The notes under the pieces: generated by a model
Databases searched by the model: none
Told to the model about the DNA's origin: nothing
The model's input: the letters and a program-made list of their open reading frames with translations, nothing else
Program-made: the position numbers and the translations under genes
NCBI RefSeq assembly: GCF_029223585.1
Contig: NZ_CP119424.1
Span: forward strand, 1,860,001-1,924,000
Length of the DNA: 64,000 nt
DNA from: Photobacterium sp. DA100
Lineage (GTDB): Bacteria; Pseudomonadota; Gammaproteobacteria; Enterobacterales; Vibrionaceae
Direction: 5' to 3'
Part shown: positions 17,108 to 25,163 of the stretch, piece after piece
Numbering within the stretch: position 1 is the stretch's first letter
Layout: the number at the start of each line of letters is the position of its first letter

Positions 17108-18010
17108 ATGTCTGAACCAATGACAACTATCAGCAATATACGCAGTGAATTACGCTATCTCATCAGGGAGTTGGGGCTGCTCGACAAAAACTGCCTGAAC
17201 TCAAACCTTTCCCTGTCGCAAGCCCACATATTGACCTATGTGCATCGTAACGGCTGTACTTCTTTTCACGAGCTGGCGACCCAACTGAATGTTCAAAAGG
17301 CGTCATTAAGCCGGACATTAACCACGTTGTTCGACAAGGGCTTCCTCTCTGTCGAGCATGATCCGGCTGACAAACGCCAGAAAATCTATCAGCTTCTGCC
17401 GGATGGAGAAACAGCACTACAGCATGCCAACCAATCGGCTGATTCGGCGTTCGCCGCATTCCTTGATGGGCTTGGCGGTGACCAGCTCGATAACATAGAA
17501 AGTGGCCTGCGGACACTTCGCTTGAATGCGTTCAAGAGCAATTTCCAGCCCAATAGCTTCCGGGTCCAAGTGGAAAGGCTAAACCCCAATTACCAACACG
17601 AAGTCGATACCCTGATCAAACACGTCTTCAATGGCGAGCAAGGTATTCCCGAAGATCTGATCCCCCTTGATCCTCACTTACCCTGTGTATGGTGGGTTGC
17701 CCGCTGCGGAGAGTACGTCATAGGTGCGGTGGCCTGCTGGGAAATCGATGGGGAGTGGCACTGGGGACGCTATTTTATCGACGCCAACTTCCGCGGCTAT
17801 GGCATTGGCAAGAAACTGGCTGTCGAGTCGCTCAAAGATCTCTTCACCAATATTACCGACTACATTGTCAGCGATGCCAGGGACGCCACCGTGGCCATAC
17901 TCAATCAGCTCGGGGCCAAAATGACAGGTGAAGCGATCGATTTTTACGGCTCGCCAGTGACACCGATGCGCTTGGACAAACAGGACTTTGAAGCTATTTG
18001 CAGCGAATAG
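17108..18010 (+). CDS. MarR-type HTH / GNAT acetyltransferase fusion
   Basis: 300 residues, two domains. Residues about 5-140 form a MarR winged helix (LSLSQAHILTYVHRNGCTSFHELATQL, then KASLSRTLTTLFDKG and DPADKRQKIYQLL). Residues about 155-298 form a GNAT N-acetyltransferase with the acetyl-CoA motif RGYGIGKKL. Such HTH/GNAT fusions are a known annotation class with unknown substrates. AAGGAAG lies before the ATG. A 21-base palindrome 45 bases upstream probably binds the HTH part. It may be a sensor-regulator that also modifies a small molecule or itself. Confidence 0.85.
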   Translation: MSEPMTTISNIRSELRYLIRELGLLDKNCLNSNLSLSQAHILTYVHRNGCTSFHELATQLNVQKASLSRTLTTLFDKGFLSVEHDPADKRQKIYQLLPDGETALQHANQSADSAFAAFLDGLGGDQLDNIESGLRTLRLNAFKSNFQPNSFRVQVERLNPNYQHEVDTLIKHVFNGEQGIPEDLIPLDPHLPCVWWVARCGEYVIGAVACWEIDGEWHWGRYFIDANFRGYGIGKKLAVESLKDLFTNITDYIVSDARDATVAILNQLGAKMTGEAIDFYGSPVTPMRLDKQDFEAICSE

Positions 18011-18047
18011 TCCAGCCGGTGCGATAGCCTCCATTCGAGAGAAATCT

Positions 18048-18105
18048 CGTTAGTCATAGCAAGCCGCTGCCAGTGGAAATAGCTACCGTCAAAATGGCAA
18101 TTTCC
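18048..18105. repeat. Dispersed intergenic repeat, copy 2
   Basis: The core at 18069-18100 matches 14760-14791 at 27 of 32 positions, with the same complementary GCCA/TGGC ends and an upstream CGTTAG. It lies just downstream of the MarR-GNAT gene. Confidence 0.5.
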
Positions 18106-18206
18106 GCGATCTGGATATGGGACGGCGGTTAACCTTGCCTGATAGACTAGGCGATACATACTCAACCCGATGTTTATCCACTCTATCTGGGCGACCAATT
18201 CAAGAC

Positions 18207-18926
18207 ATGTCTGCAATCGAAGTTAAACGGATCATCGACAACACGTTAGCCATCGTTAACGACGTCGAGGCCGAGCTGTACCAAAACGCCCGGCACTCGT
18301 CCAAACTGGGCGAGATTGCCGATTTCAAACAATGGCTAAATTTCGGACATAAACAGGGGGCGTTCCGTTACGCCTGTACTATCGATGGCGACTACAACGC
18401 TCGCCAATTGTGTTTTGAGGTATTCGACCATATTGGCTTCTCACCAGAGACAATCGCCGAATATTGCCTCGAAATGATCAGCATGGTTGGCAATGATGGC
18501 TACTTCGCCATCAGGTTTAACCCCGACGATGCCACCGAATACGGGCCCGATGATTATTTCGAAGATCAAGACGGCTTCGTCGATTGCAACAAAGACAAGG
18601 ACGGAGAGCTTATCGTCCCGTATCGGAAGGTGCTCCTTACTGTATGGCGGGAATACCCTGCCCATGTTAGGGTCGAATATCACGTCTTTTTCCATGCACT
18701 CAGGCAGTATTTACAAGCACAAAGCTGTGATGGTTCGGTACGGGCAATAGCGCAAAAATTTGGCCTAACCGACGAAAGCGACGCTTATTGTGATCGGTTG
18801 GCCATCATCCCTAGTTTTCTCAACGAGTTGACCACCGAGTTGCTGTGGGCTCGACTTGATAGCTGGCACACCATTTCAACCCGGGCGGCAGCGCTTTCCA
18901 AGTCGATCAACGGCCGATTTTATTAG
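18207..18926 (+). CDS. Hypothetical soluble protein
   Basis: About 239 residues from the ATG at 18207. A longer frame opens at 18117, but its first 30 residues look non-coding and partly overlap the flank of the repeat. Neither start has a clear Shine-Dalgarno. The protein is acidic and soluble, with no signal peptide or membrane segment. It has a Phe/Tyr-rich core (FEVFDHIGFSPETIAEYCLEM), an Asp-rich stretch (about residues 108-132) and a basic, aromatic C-terminus. I do not recognise the family. It stands alone between a MarR-GNAT gene and a lipoprotein gene. Confidence 0.65.
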   Translation: MSAIEVKRIIDNTLAIVNDVEAELYQNARHSSKLGEIADFKQWLNFGHKQGAFRYACTIDGDYNARQLCFEVFDHIGFSPETIAEYCLEMISMVGNDGYFAIRFNPDDATEYGPDDYFEDQDGFVDCNKDKDGELIVPYRKVLLTVWREYPAHVRVEYHVFFHALRQYLQAQSCDGSVRAIAQKFGLTDESDAYCDRLAIIPSFLNELTTELLWARLDSWHTISTRAAALSKSINGRFY

Positions 18927-19033
18927 ATTGTGGTCAGGTAAAATTACTTTACACATCCCCACTTAGCATAAGAGGCGAACGGTGCTAATCTAGCGCCGAT
19001 TGTGGCGTCATCAGTAGGTTATTTGAATATACA

Positions 19034-19369
19034 ATGAGAAAAGTAGTATTGGCAGGTCTTATCAGCCTGTTGCTCGTCGGCTGTACGACGCCAAGCGAAG
19101 AGCTTCTGCCGCAAGCCGGCCAAGTCCGCGTTTTTACCACCAGCTTGCCGAGCCTTGATAGCTGCAGCTGGGTGGGTGAAGTAACCGGCAACGAAGGGCA
19201 CTGGTACTCCTATCTGTTTTACAGCAACGACCTCCTCATCCAGGGTGCGGTCAACGAGCTGAAAAACAATGCCTACCAGATGGGGGCCGATACCGTGGTC
19301 ACCATGAGCCCGCACAATTTCACCACCTCGGTCTCACTGCTCGGCACCGCTTACGATTGCCGGCCATAA
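19034..19369 (+). CDS. DUF4156-type lipoprotein
   Basis: 111 residues with a lipoprotein signal (LISLLLVGC, Cys about 17). The mature domain has CSWVGEVTGNEGHWYSYLFYSND and AVNELKNNAYQMGADTVV, typical of the small DUF4156 envelope lipoproteins; two further cysteines (in DSCSW and YDCRP) may pair. A single-gene unit ending at a strong hairpin terminator. Function unknown. Confidence 0.8.
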   Translation: MRKVVLAGLISLLLVGCTTPSEELLPQAGQVRVFTTSLPSLDSCSWVGEVTGNEGHWYSYLFYSNDLLIQGAVNELKNNAYQMGADTVVTMSPHNFTTSVSLLGTAYDCRP

Positions 19370-19374
19370 ATAGA

Positions 19375-19402
19375 AAAAGAGCCTGCTTCTGCAGGCTCTT
19401 TT
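19375..19402. terminator. Bidirectional terminator between convergent genes
   Basis: AAAAGAGCCTGC (19375-19386) and GCAGGCTCTTTT (19391-19402) form a perfect 12-bp stem with a TTCT loop. It serves the DUF4156 gene (plus) and the DUF1028 operon (minus). Confidence 0.92.
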
Positions 19403-19412
19403 ACATCGGGAG

Positions 19413-20117
19413 TTAACGGTTGGGCAATTGCGCCAGAAACTGCTGGAAGCCATCACTTCTTACATGCCCCAACACCTTTCGCATATCCACTATCAAGCTG
19501 TCATCAGACCAATCGACCCGAATATCTACCGGCGCCTGGGTCATACTCTCCACCCTGAGCGATGCCGAGTAGGTGCCCCGCTTATCGCCGCCGGCTTCCA
19601 GCGCGGCTTCCAGAGCTAAAATCAGCGCTTCGGGCAGGCTGCTCTCGTAGCCCTCGCAGTAACAAGGGGCCGCACTGCCCGCGAGCACTTGCTCGGCATT
19701 GGCACAGGTAGCCAGGACAAAGCTCTCGGCAAAGCGCTGGAGTACCCGCTCGCTCTCCAGCATATTGCCGGCCACGGCGATATGCGGGAATACCACAGCA
19801 CCAATATAGGGAATATTCTCCCCTCCATTGATAGCATCGGCATTACCATTACGGTCCATCACCAGACACTGGCGCTGCTCAAACCCTGCATCTTCACTTT
19901 TCAGCCGCTCGATAACCTCGCGGCAGTTGAGCCCCTCACCCAAGAACTGTTTGGCTTTCTCGGCATACCAAGGGTTGGTAAACAAGCCCTGAGTGGCACA
20001 GCCCCCTAGCCCTCGCCAGCTATGGTTAACATACCCCCCGACAGACACGCCGCCGGTTGCCGTGATAGACGCCGCTGTCCCGGTCTCGGGGTTGAAGTGA
20101 ATAAGTGAAATCGTCAT
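19413..20117 (-). CDS. DUF1028 family protein (predicted Ntn-hydrolase fold)
   Basis: 234 residues. The start MTISLIHFNPETGTAASITATGG and the following GGYVNHSWRGLGGCATQG fit DUF1028, a family placed among Ntn-hydrolase-fold proteins with no established reaction. Thr2 would be exposed as the N-terminal residue after Met removal. It is the last gene of a three-gene minus-strand operon, after a YfcC-type transporter and a carbamoylase-type amidohydrolase. A role in amino acid or amide catabolism is therefore likely, by context only. Confidence 0.8.
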   Translation of the reverse strand: MTISLIHFNPETGTAASITATGGVSVGGYVNHSWRGLGGCATQGLFTNPWYAEKAKQFLGEGLNCREVIERLKSEDAGFEQRQCLVMDRNGNADAINGGENIPYIGAVVFPHIAVAGNMLESERVLQRFAESFVLATCANAEQVLAGSAAPCYCEGYESSLPEALILALEAALEAGGDKRGTYSASLRVESMTQAPVDIRVDWSDDSLIVDMRKVLGHVRSDGFQQFLAQLPNR

Positions 20118-20140
20118 AGGTTCTCAGTCTGTGAAGCCAA

Positions 20141-21532
20141 TTAATAACCAACTAACTGGCCGATGAATAGCGCGACCCAGCACAGTGCGTAAACAAGCAC
20201 CATGAACGGCAGGATCGCTTTCAACCACTGCTCGTAGGAGACGCGGCCCAGGGCCAGCATTGCCAGCGTACCGCCAGAGGTTGGCACAATAAGGTTGGTC
20301 AGGCCGTCACCGACCTGGAACGCGGTGATCATCAACTGGCGGCTCATGCCCACCAAGTCAGCCACCGGTACAAGGATCGGCATGGTCACCATCGCCTGGC
20401 CGGAGCCCGACGGAACAAACAGGTTAATCACCCCCTGAACCACACTGGCAACAATGGCCGATACCGCAATCGGCATATCCTGGATCAGCGAGCTCAATGC
20501 ATTAACAATGGTGTCGATGATCTGGGCTTGGTCCAGAATCACCTGAATAGAGGCCGCCACACCGATAACCAGTGCCCCTGCCGTCACGCCGGACGCCCCT
20601 TCCATCATCTGCTTGACGATACCGTTGGCGCCCAAGCCGTTCACCATGCCGATCGCAATTGCCATCAGCAGGAACAGGCCCGCAATTTCGTTGATATACC
20701 AACCGTTAGCGAACACGCCGTACAGCATGATGCCAAGGCCAGCCAGGAAAACGCCCAGCGTCGCTTTGTCCTTGCCGCCCAGTTGGTACTCGGAAAGATC
20801 TTTCTTCAGCCCTTCAACACCTTCCGGCTCTTTAAAGTCCATTTTTGTCACTTTGGCGCAAATGAAGTACGCCAAGGCAGCTAGGGATGTCAAAACCATC
20901 AAGGTACGCAGCCATGCCCCTGAGAACGTAGGCAACTCAGCAATGCCCTGAGCCACACCTACGGTATAAGGGTTGATTGGCGACAGCGCAAAGCCGATAC
21001 CGATACCACCGACCGCCATGACCGTACCGACCAGAGACGAATAGCCGACCGCCGCCGAAATCAACACGGCAACAGGAACAAGGGCGATATTGTTTTCAAA
21101 GCCAACGGCAACGCCGAAGAAGCCGTAGATAAAGGTGCCGACCGTGATAATAACGTTACGGTTTTTCACCCCGACCTTGTTCACTGCCACACCGATGGCA
21201 TTTTCCAGCGCGCCGGTTTTTTGCAAGATATGGAATAGGCCGCCGGCGATAAACACGATAAACAGGTAAGGCGCTGCGCTGATCAGGCCCTTGGGAATAG
21301 CCACGAAGATATCAAAGAAGTGGACCGCCGGGGTGTCGGTCAGATAGGCAAAGGATTCTGGTACCACGGTAGTCCGGCCATCGGCCACCACTCGCGCAAA
21401 CTCACCCGCTGGCACAATGAATGTCAGCACATAAGTCGCTACCAAAATCATAAAGATCAGCACCATAGGATCGGGCATATTTCTATACCAAGGCTTACTC
21501 GCCTCTGAAGCCATCTTATCCGTCATATCCAT
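20141..21532 (-). CDS. YfcC-family (C4-dicarboxylate carrier-type) transporter
   Basis: 463 residues with about 12 membrane segments. Family features are MPDPMVLIFMILVATYVLTFIVPAG at the N-terminus, GFENNIALVPVAVLI, and LFVPSGSGQAMVTMPILVP in the second half. It belongs to the YfcC/DcuC-like (PF03606) group; substrates are poorly known (peptides, amino acids or dicarboxylates). GGAG lies 7 bases before the ATG. It sits between the amidohydrolase gene and DUF1028, and probably imports the compound they degrade. Confidence 0.85.
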   Translation of the reverse strand: MDMTDKMASEASKPWYRNMPDPMVLIFMILVATYVLTFIVPAGEFARVVADGRTTVVPESFAYLTDTPAVHFFDIFVAIPKGLISAAPYLFIVFIAGGLFHILQKTGALENAIGVAVNKVGVKNRNVIITVGTFIYGFFGVAVGFENNIALVPVAVLISAAVGYSSLVGTVMAVGGIGIGFALSPINPYTVGVAQGIAELPTFSGAWLRTLMVLTSLAALAYFICAKVTKMDFKEPEGVEGLKKDLSEYQLGGKDKATLGVFLAGLGIMLYGVFANGWYINEIAGLFLLMAIAIGMVNGLGANGIVKQMMEGASGVTAGALVIGVAASIQVILDQAQIIDTIVNALSSLIQDMPIAVSAIVASVVQGVINLFVPSGSGQAMVTMPILVPVADLVGMSRQLMITAFQVGDGLTNLIVPTSGGTLAMLALGRVSYEQWLKAILPFMVLVYALCWVALFIGQLVGY

Positions 21533-21636
21533 ATTTTTTCTCCGTCGTACCTAATAATTAGCCTGCCACCCATGCCAGCAGTGAGAAAACACCGCTGCCA
21601 CCCAGGCAGGCCTTGTCCTAAAATCCGCAGCCGTTC

Positions 21637-22896
21637 CTAGCTACGGGTGCTATCGCCTTTGAGCAATAGACAAAATTGCTGAAGCACATCGAGCGCTGAC
21701 AGCAGATCAACCTGAGTAATGGCCTCATCCGGATGATGGCTCACGCCATTCTTACAGCGCATGAACAGCATGGCAATATCCGTCAGGTGAGTCACCGCCA
21801 GGCCGTCGTGCCCGGCACCACTGAATAGCTGCATGGGCTCAATGCCTGCCGCTGACGTGGCCTGTGCCAGCATCGATGACAAACTCTCCGAGCAGGTCAC
21901 CGCCGCCTGCTGGTAAATCAGCTGGTGCTCGTAGCCCAGATCATAGTCGGCCATGATCTGGGCAATCTTTGCCAGCAGCGTGCTGCGGGCAGCCAACCGT
22001 GAGGCATCATTGGGTGAGCGCAGCTCGATGGTGATATCCGTCTGCTGCGGGATCACATTGACCCCGTTGGGGAAGTTCTCAATCTTGCCGACCACGCCGA
22101 CCAAGTCGTCCTGCCCTTTGCAGAGCTGATCGAAATAATGGATGACCTGTGCCGCCCCCACCAGGGCGTCCTGGCGCATGTTCATCGGCACCGTGCCGGC
22201 ATGACCCGCCTTGCCCTTGATACTCAGGGTATGGCGTTCGATGCCGGTGATGGCACTCACTACGCCAACGGGTAAATCGGCTTGTTCCAGCTGTGGGCCC
22301 TGCTCGATATGCAACTCGACAAAACCCAATACCTCTTCTGGCTGGTAGGCATCATGGCTGATCAGCTCGGGGCGGCAGCCAAATTGCTCCAGGGCCTGGC
22401 GCATGGTCGTACCCTGCGCATCCGCGGCATCGAGCATCGCCGGTTCGAATGTACCGGAAATCGCCTTCGACCCCAGCAAGGTCGACTGGAAGCGGGTGCC
22501 CTCTTCATCGCTGAACGCGATGACATCGATATGGTAGGGAAAAGCTATTTGGTTCTGGTTGAAGTAATGAACCAGAGCCAGAGGGGCGATAACACCGAGG
22601 ATGCCGTCGTATTTGCCGCCGTTGGGCACCGTGTCCTGGTGCGAGCCAAAAATCAGCGTCTTGGCATCCGGCGCAGCGCTCGGATAGCGGCCAATCAGGT
22701 TCGCCGCGTTGTCCATTCGTACTTGCATGCCGGCAGCCAGCATCCATTGGCGCAGTTTATCGTTCGCCTGACGGTGCTCGTCAGAGGCACACAATCGGGT
22801 AACCCCCTCACGATCCGGATCGGCAGTTTGCGAACAACGTGCTATTTCTTCCAACCATTCCCAAGTCAGGCTGGCAGACTCCTTTAGTCCCGTCAT
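21637..22896 (-). CDS. Allantoate amidohydrolase / N-carbamoyl-amino-acid hydrolase (M20 family)
   Basis: 419 residues, the usual length for AllC/HyuC-type enzymes. Metal site motifs are FGSHQDTVPNGGKYDG (His-x-Asp), SDEEGTRF and VELHIEQGP; GHAGTVPM and GAGHDG complete the family pattern. The Zn/Mn enzyme hydrolyses N-carbamoyl groups or allantoate; the exact substrate cannot be read from sequence. It is the first gene of the minus-strand operon, and its promoter region holds two identical palindromes shared with a divergent GntR-FCD gene. The ribosome binding site before the ATG is weak. Confidence 0.87.
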   Translation of the reverse strand: MTGLKESASLTWEWLEEIARCSQTADPDREGVTRLCASDEHRQANDKLRQWMLAAGMQVRMDNAANLIGRYPSAAPDAKTLIFGSHQDTVPNGGKYDGILGVIAPLALVHYFNQNQIAFPYHIDVIAFSDEEGTRFQSTLLGSKAISGTFEPAMLDAADAQGTTMRQALEQFGCRPELISHDAYQPEEVLGFVELHIEQGPQLEQADLPVGVVSAITGIERHTLSIKGKAGHAGTVPMNMRQDALVGAAQVIHYFDQLCKGQDDLVGVVGKIENFPNGVNVIPQQTDITIELRSPNDASRLAARSTLLAKIAQIMADYDLGYEHQLIYQQAAVTCSESLSSMLAQATSAAGIEPMQLFSGAGHDGLAVTHLTDIAMLFMRCKNGVSHHPDEAITQVDLLSALDVLQQFCLLLKGDSTRS

Positions 22897-22933
22897 GTCA
22901 AAATCGTTCTTTTTTCAATCAAACTTGCAGCTA

Positions 22934-22979
22934 ATTTATCATGATAAATATCAAAATAAAGCTATTTATCATGATAAAT
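22934..22979. promoter_or_regulatory. Two identical 16-bp palindromes (GntR-FCD operators)
   Basis: ATTTATCATGATAAAT occurs at 22934-22949 and again at 22964-22979. Each copy is a perfect palindrome; the centres are 30 bp apart, about three helical turns. They lie between the amidohydrolase operon and the divergent regulator gene, so they are the probable binding sites of that regulator, possibly on one face of the helix. Confidence 0.8.
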
Positions 22980-23129
22980 TGTTATATTTGTCCGAAAATA
23001 ATCCACTATAGGCATACTTTTTGATTGGCAAAACGATAAGAAAAAATGATGACAAGAGAAAAATTATTGGTAAGAATCAACCGCTAACAGCAAGTCGATT
23101 AAATAAACACACAGCACTTCGAGGTAATT

Positions 23130-23873
23130 GTGGCAGGCAGCACGAAAGGTAGACGCACTCAACAACTTGCTGAGTCAATCAAGGCATGGATTGTCGAACA
23201 AAGCTTAGCGCCTGGCGACCGCCTTCCCAATGAGCAGCAGATCATGGAGCTTTTCGATGCCTCGAAAAGTACCGTCCGTGAAAGCATGCGAATTCTCGAA
23301 GCGCAGGGGATCCTGGCCACCAAGACCGGGCCGAAAGGGGGCGCATTCGTTGCCGAAATGGGCGAGAGCAAAGCGCAATCTTTGCTGAGCAATTACCTGT
23401 TCTTCAAAGATATTTCCATTTCCGACATTTACCAGATCCGCCAATCGCTGGAGCCAGATGTTGCCGCCTCGCTGGCAGGAAAGCTGTCGGAACAGCAGCT
23501 ACAACGTCTTGAAGCGCAAATCGAGAAATACGCCACCCCACCCGCCGATATCTACCAAGAGCAGGCGCACCATATCGCTTCGATTGAGTTCCACAGCCTG
23601 CTGGCCAGTTACTCAAACAATGAGCTGCTGAAATTCATCGTCCGTTTCACCGCCCAGATGCTGACCGATCTCACCATCTACAAGAAACTCTACGCCCCAG
23701 AAAACCACCAGTTGTGGTTAACCGGGGTGCAGAGCCAGAAACAGCTTGTTGCCGCGCTGCGTAACGGCGATGCCGAGCAGGCCAAGCAGGTAATGTCGCA
23801 GCATATGCAAACTGCCCACGAACTGATGAAAGTGCAAGAAGTCGAAGTAGCCAAGCAATTTTTGCAGGAATAA
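23130..23873 (+). CDS. GntR-family regulator, FCD (FadR-like) domain
   Basis: 247 residues starting at GTG (GAGGT at 23120-23124, good spacing). N-terminal winged helix (about 8-75: LAESIKAWIVEQSLAPGDRLPNE-type opening, STVRESMRILEAQGI, TGPKGGAFV). C-terminal FCD ligand domain (about 90-235) with the helical pattern IRQSLEPDVAASLAG and EFHSLLASYSNNELL. It is divergent from the amidohydrolase-YfcC-DUF1028 operon and probably represses it through the twin palindromes. Confidence 0.88.
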   Translation: MAGSTKGRRTQQLAESIKAWIVEQSLAPGDRLPNEQQIMELFDASKSTVRESMRILEAQGILATKTGPKGGAFVAEMGESKAQSLLSNYLFFKDISISDIYQIRQSLEPDVAASLAGKLSEQQLQRLEAQIEKYATPPADIYQEQAHHIASIEFHSLLASYSNNELLKFIVRFTAQMLTDLTIYKKLYAPENHQLWLTGVQSQKQLVAALRNGDAEQAKQVMSQHMQTAHELMKVQEVEVAKQFLQE

Positions 23874-23909
23874 CCGGACGTCCTGCTTCTCGGCGAGCAC
23901 GCGCCGAAC

Positions 23910-24668
23910 TCAGAACCCCAACGCTGAGCCAATCAGCCGCAGCGCCAAAAAGGTCAGCATGATCCGAAGAGCCAGCTGGAACTTCTCGTTGGACACCCGC
24001 TGAAGCAGGGCCTGGCCGGTCATGGTGCCGAAAAAGCCGGTAAAGATCATCAGCACAATAACACCGGCCCAATCAGCAAAGGCAAAGCCTAGCCCGCCGA
24101 AAACCACAGCCTTGATCAAATGCTGGGCCGACATCAGGGCGGCCATGGTGCCAACCAGTTTCTGCTTGTCGGCAATAATGTGGCGCATGGAGGCAATCAC
24201 GAACGGCCCCGTCGCCCCGACAAACATGGTCAGAAAAGACGTCAGCGCTCCCAGTACCGTCAGACTTTTCTTGCCCTTGAGCGCGGCGGTGATCGGCACC
24301 CAGCAGCTAAGCAAGATAAAACCACCCAATATAAGCTGGAGATAGGCAGGCTCTAGCGACACCGCGATATTGCCGCCGATCACCGCCCCTATCACAGTGC
24401 CAACAACAAACCACCACACCAGATAGCGATCGACATCCTTTCGCATCAGCAGCAGTCGGCCGCCATTGCTGCCAAGCTGCACCACCGCATGAACCGGAAT
24501 AATGGCCGCCGCAGGCATAAAGCTAGCCATCACCGCTATCAAGAGCGCGCCCCCACCCGCCCCCATCAAAGCCGTGACCGCCGATGTGACAAAGCTCAGC
24601 GAGACCAAGATAGTAAATTGCAGGTCGGTTAATGCGGCGGGTTTAAACCATTCGTACACCAGATCCAT
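23910..24668 (-). CDS. TSUP (TauE/SafE) family membrane exporter
   Basis: 252 residues, about eight membrane segments, with two related hydrophobic halves. The N-terminal half has VTSAVTALMGAGGGALLIAVM and PVHAVVQLGSNGGR, the second half FVGATGPFVIAS and AQHLIKAVVFGGLGF, all typical of TauE/SafE (DUF81) transporters. These export sulfite, sulfoacetate or related anions in studied cases; the substrate here is unknown. It converges with the GntR gene with a gap of 36 bases. Confidence 0.85.
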   Translation of the reverse strand: MDLVYEWFKPAALTDLQFTILVSLSFVTSAVTALMGAGGGALLIAVMASFMPAAAIIPVHAVVQLGSNGGRLLLMRKDVDRYLVWWFVVGTVIGAVIGGNIAVSLEPAYLQLILGGFILLSCWVPITAALKGKKSLTVLGALTSFLTMFVGATGPFVIASMRHIIADKQKLVGTMAALMSAQHLIKAVVFGGLGFAFADWAGVIVLMIFTGFFGTMTGQALLQRVSNEKFQLALRIMLTFLALRLIGSALGF

Positions 24669-25163
24669 CTGCTCTACATCGCTCCTGGGAATATAGGGAT
24701 CATTTTACGGCGTTGCCTGATGCAAAAGACAACCGGGCCATCACAAAACGCAAAAACACTAAAACACAAGGTCCATACCCAAAGAAGGCGCTACCAAGAG
24801 GCCACTTTATTTGACCTAAATCGCCTTCTTGATAAGTAACTAACTTTCAAGTCACTCAAGCATAGTTTTACAGGCATCCATGTGCAAAAATGTGGGCTTT
24901 AATGGGTTATGTGACTGAGTTGGTAAGAAATGTGAGCTAAGTCAGGCGTTTAACATAACATCCATGATCTGCACTTGATTGTGGTTGGAGAGACATGGGG
25001 CATTACTACGAAAAATATCAAAATGAACAAAATAGAATGAAAACATTTGTAGTACGTTATGAATGTTATAAATTCACTAGTTCATCACATGAAGTATCTT
25101 CTAATTATATTTTTTGTGTTTTCAAAATGATCTTCAATGGAAATATTAATATAGGATTGAATA
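24669..25163. other. 495-bp intergenic region at the left edge of the AT-rich island
   Basis: No convincing gene. A 61-codon frame (24995-25177) has a GGAGAG-like site before its ATG but no recognisable similarity, and it overlaps the next gene. AAGAAGGCG (24782-24790) and CGCCTTCTT (24822-24830) form a 9-bp inverted repeat around a 31-base loop. Base composition shifts visibly to AT-rich from about 24,990. Confidence 0.5.
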
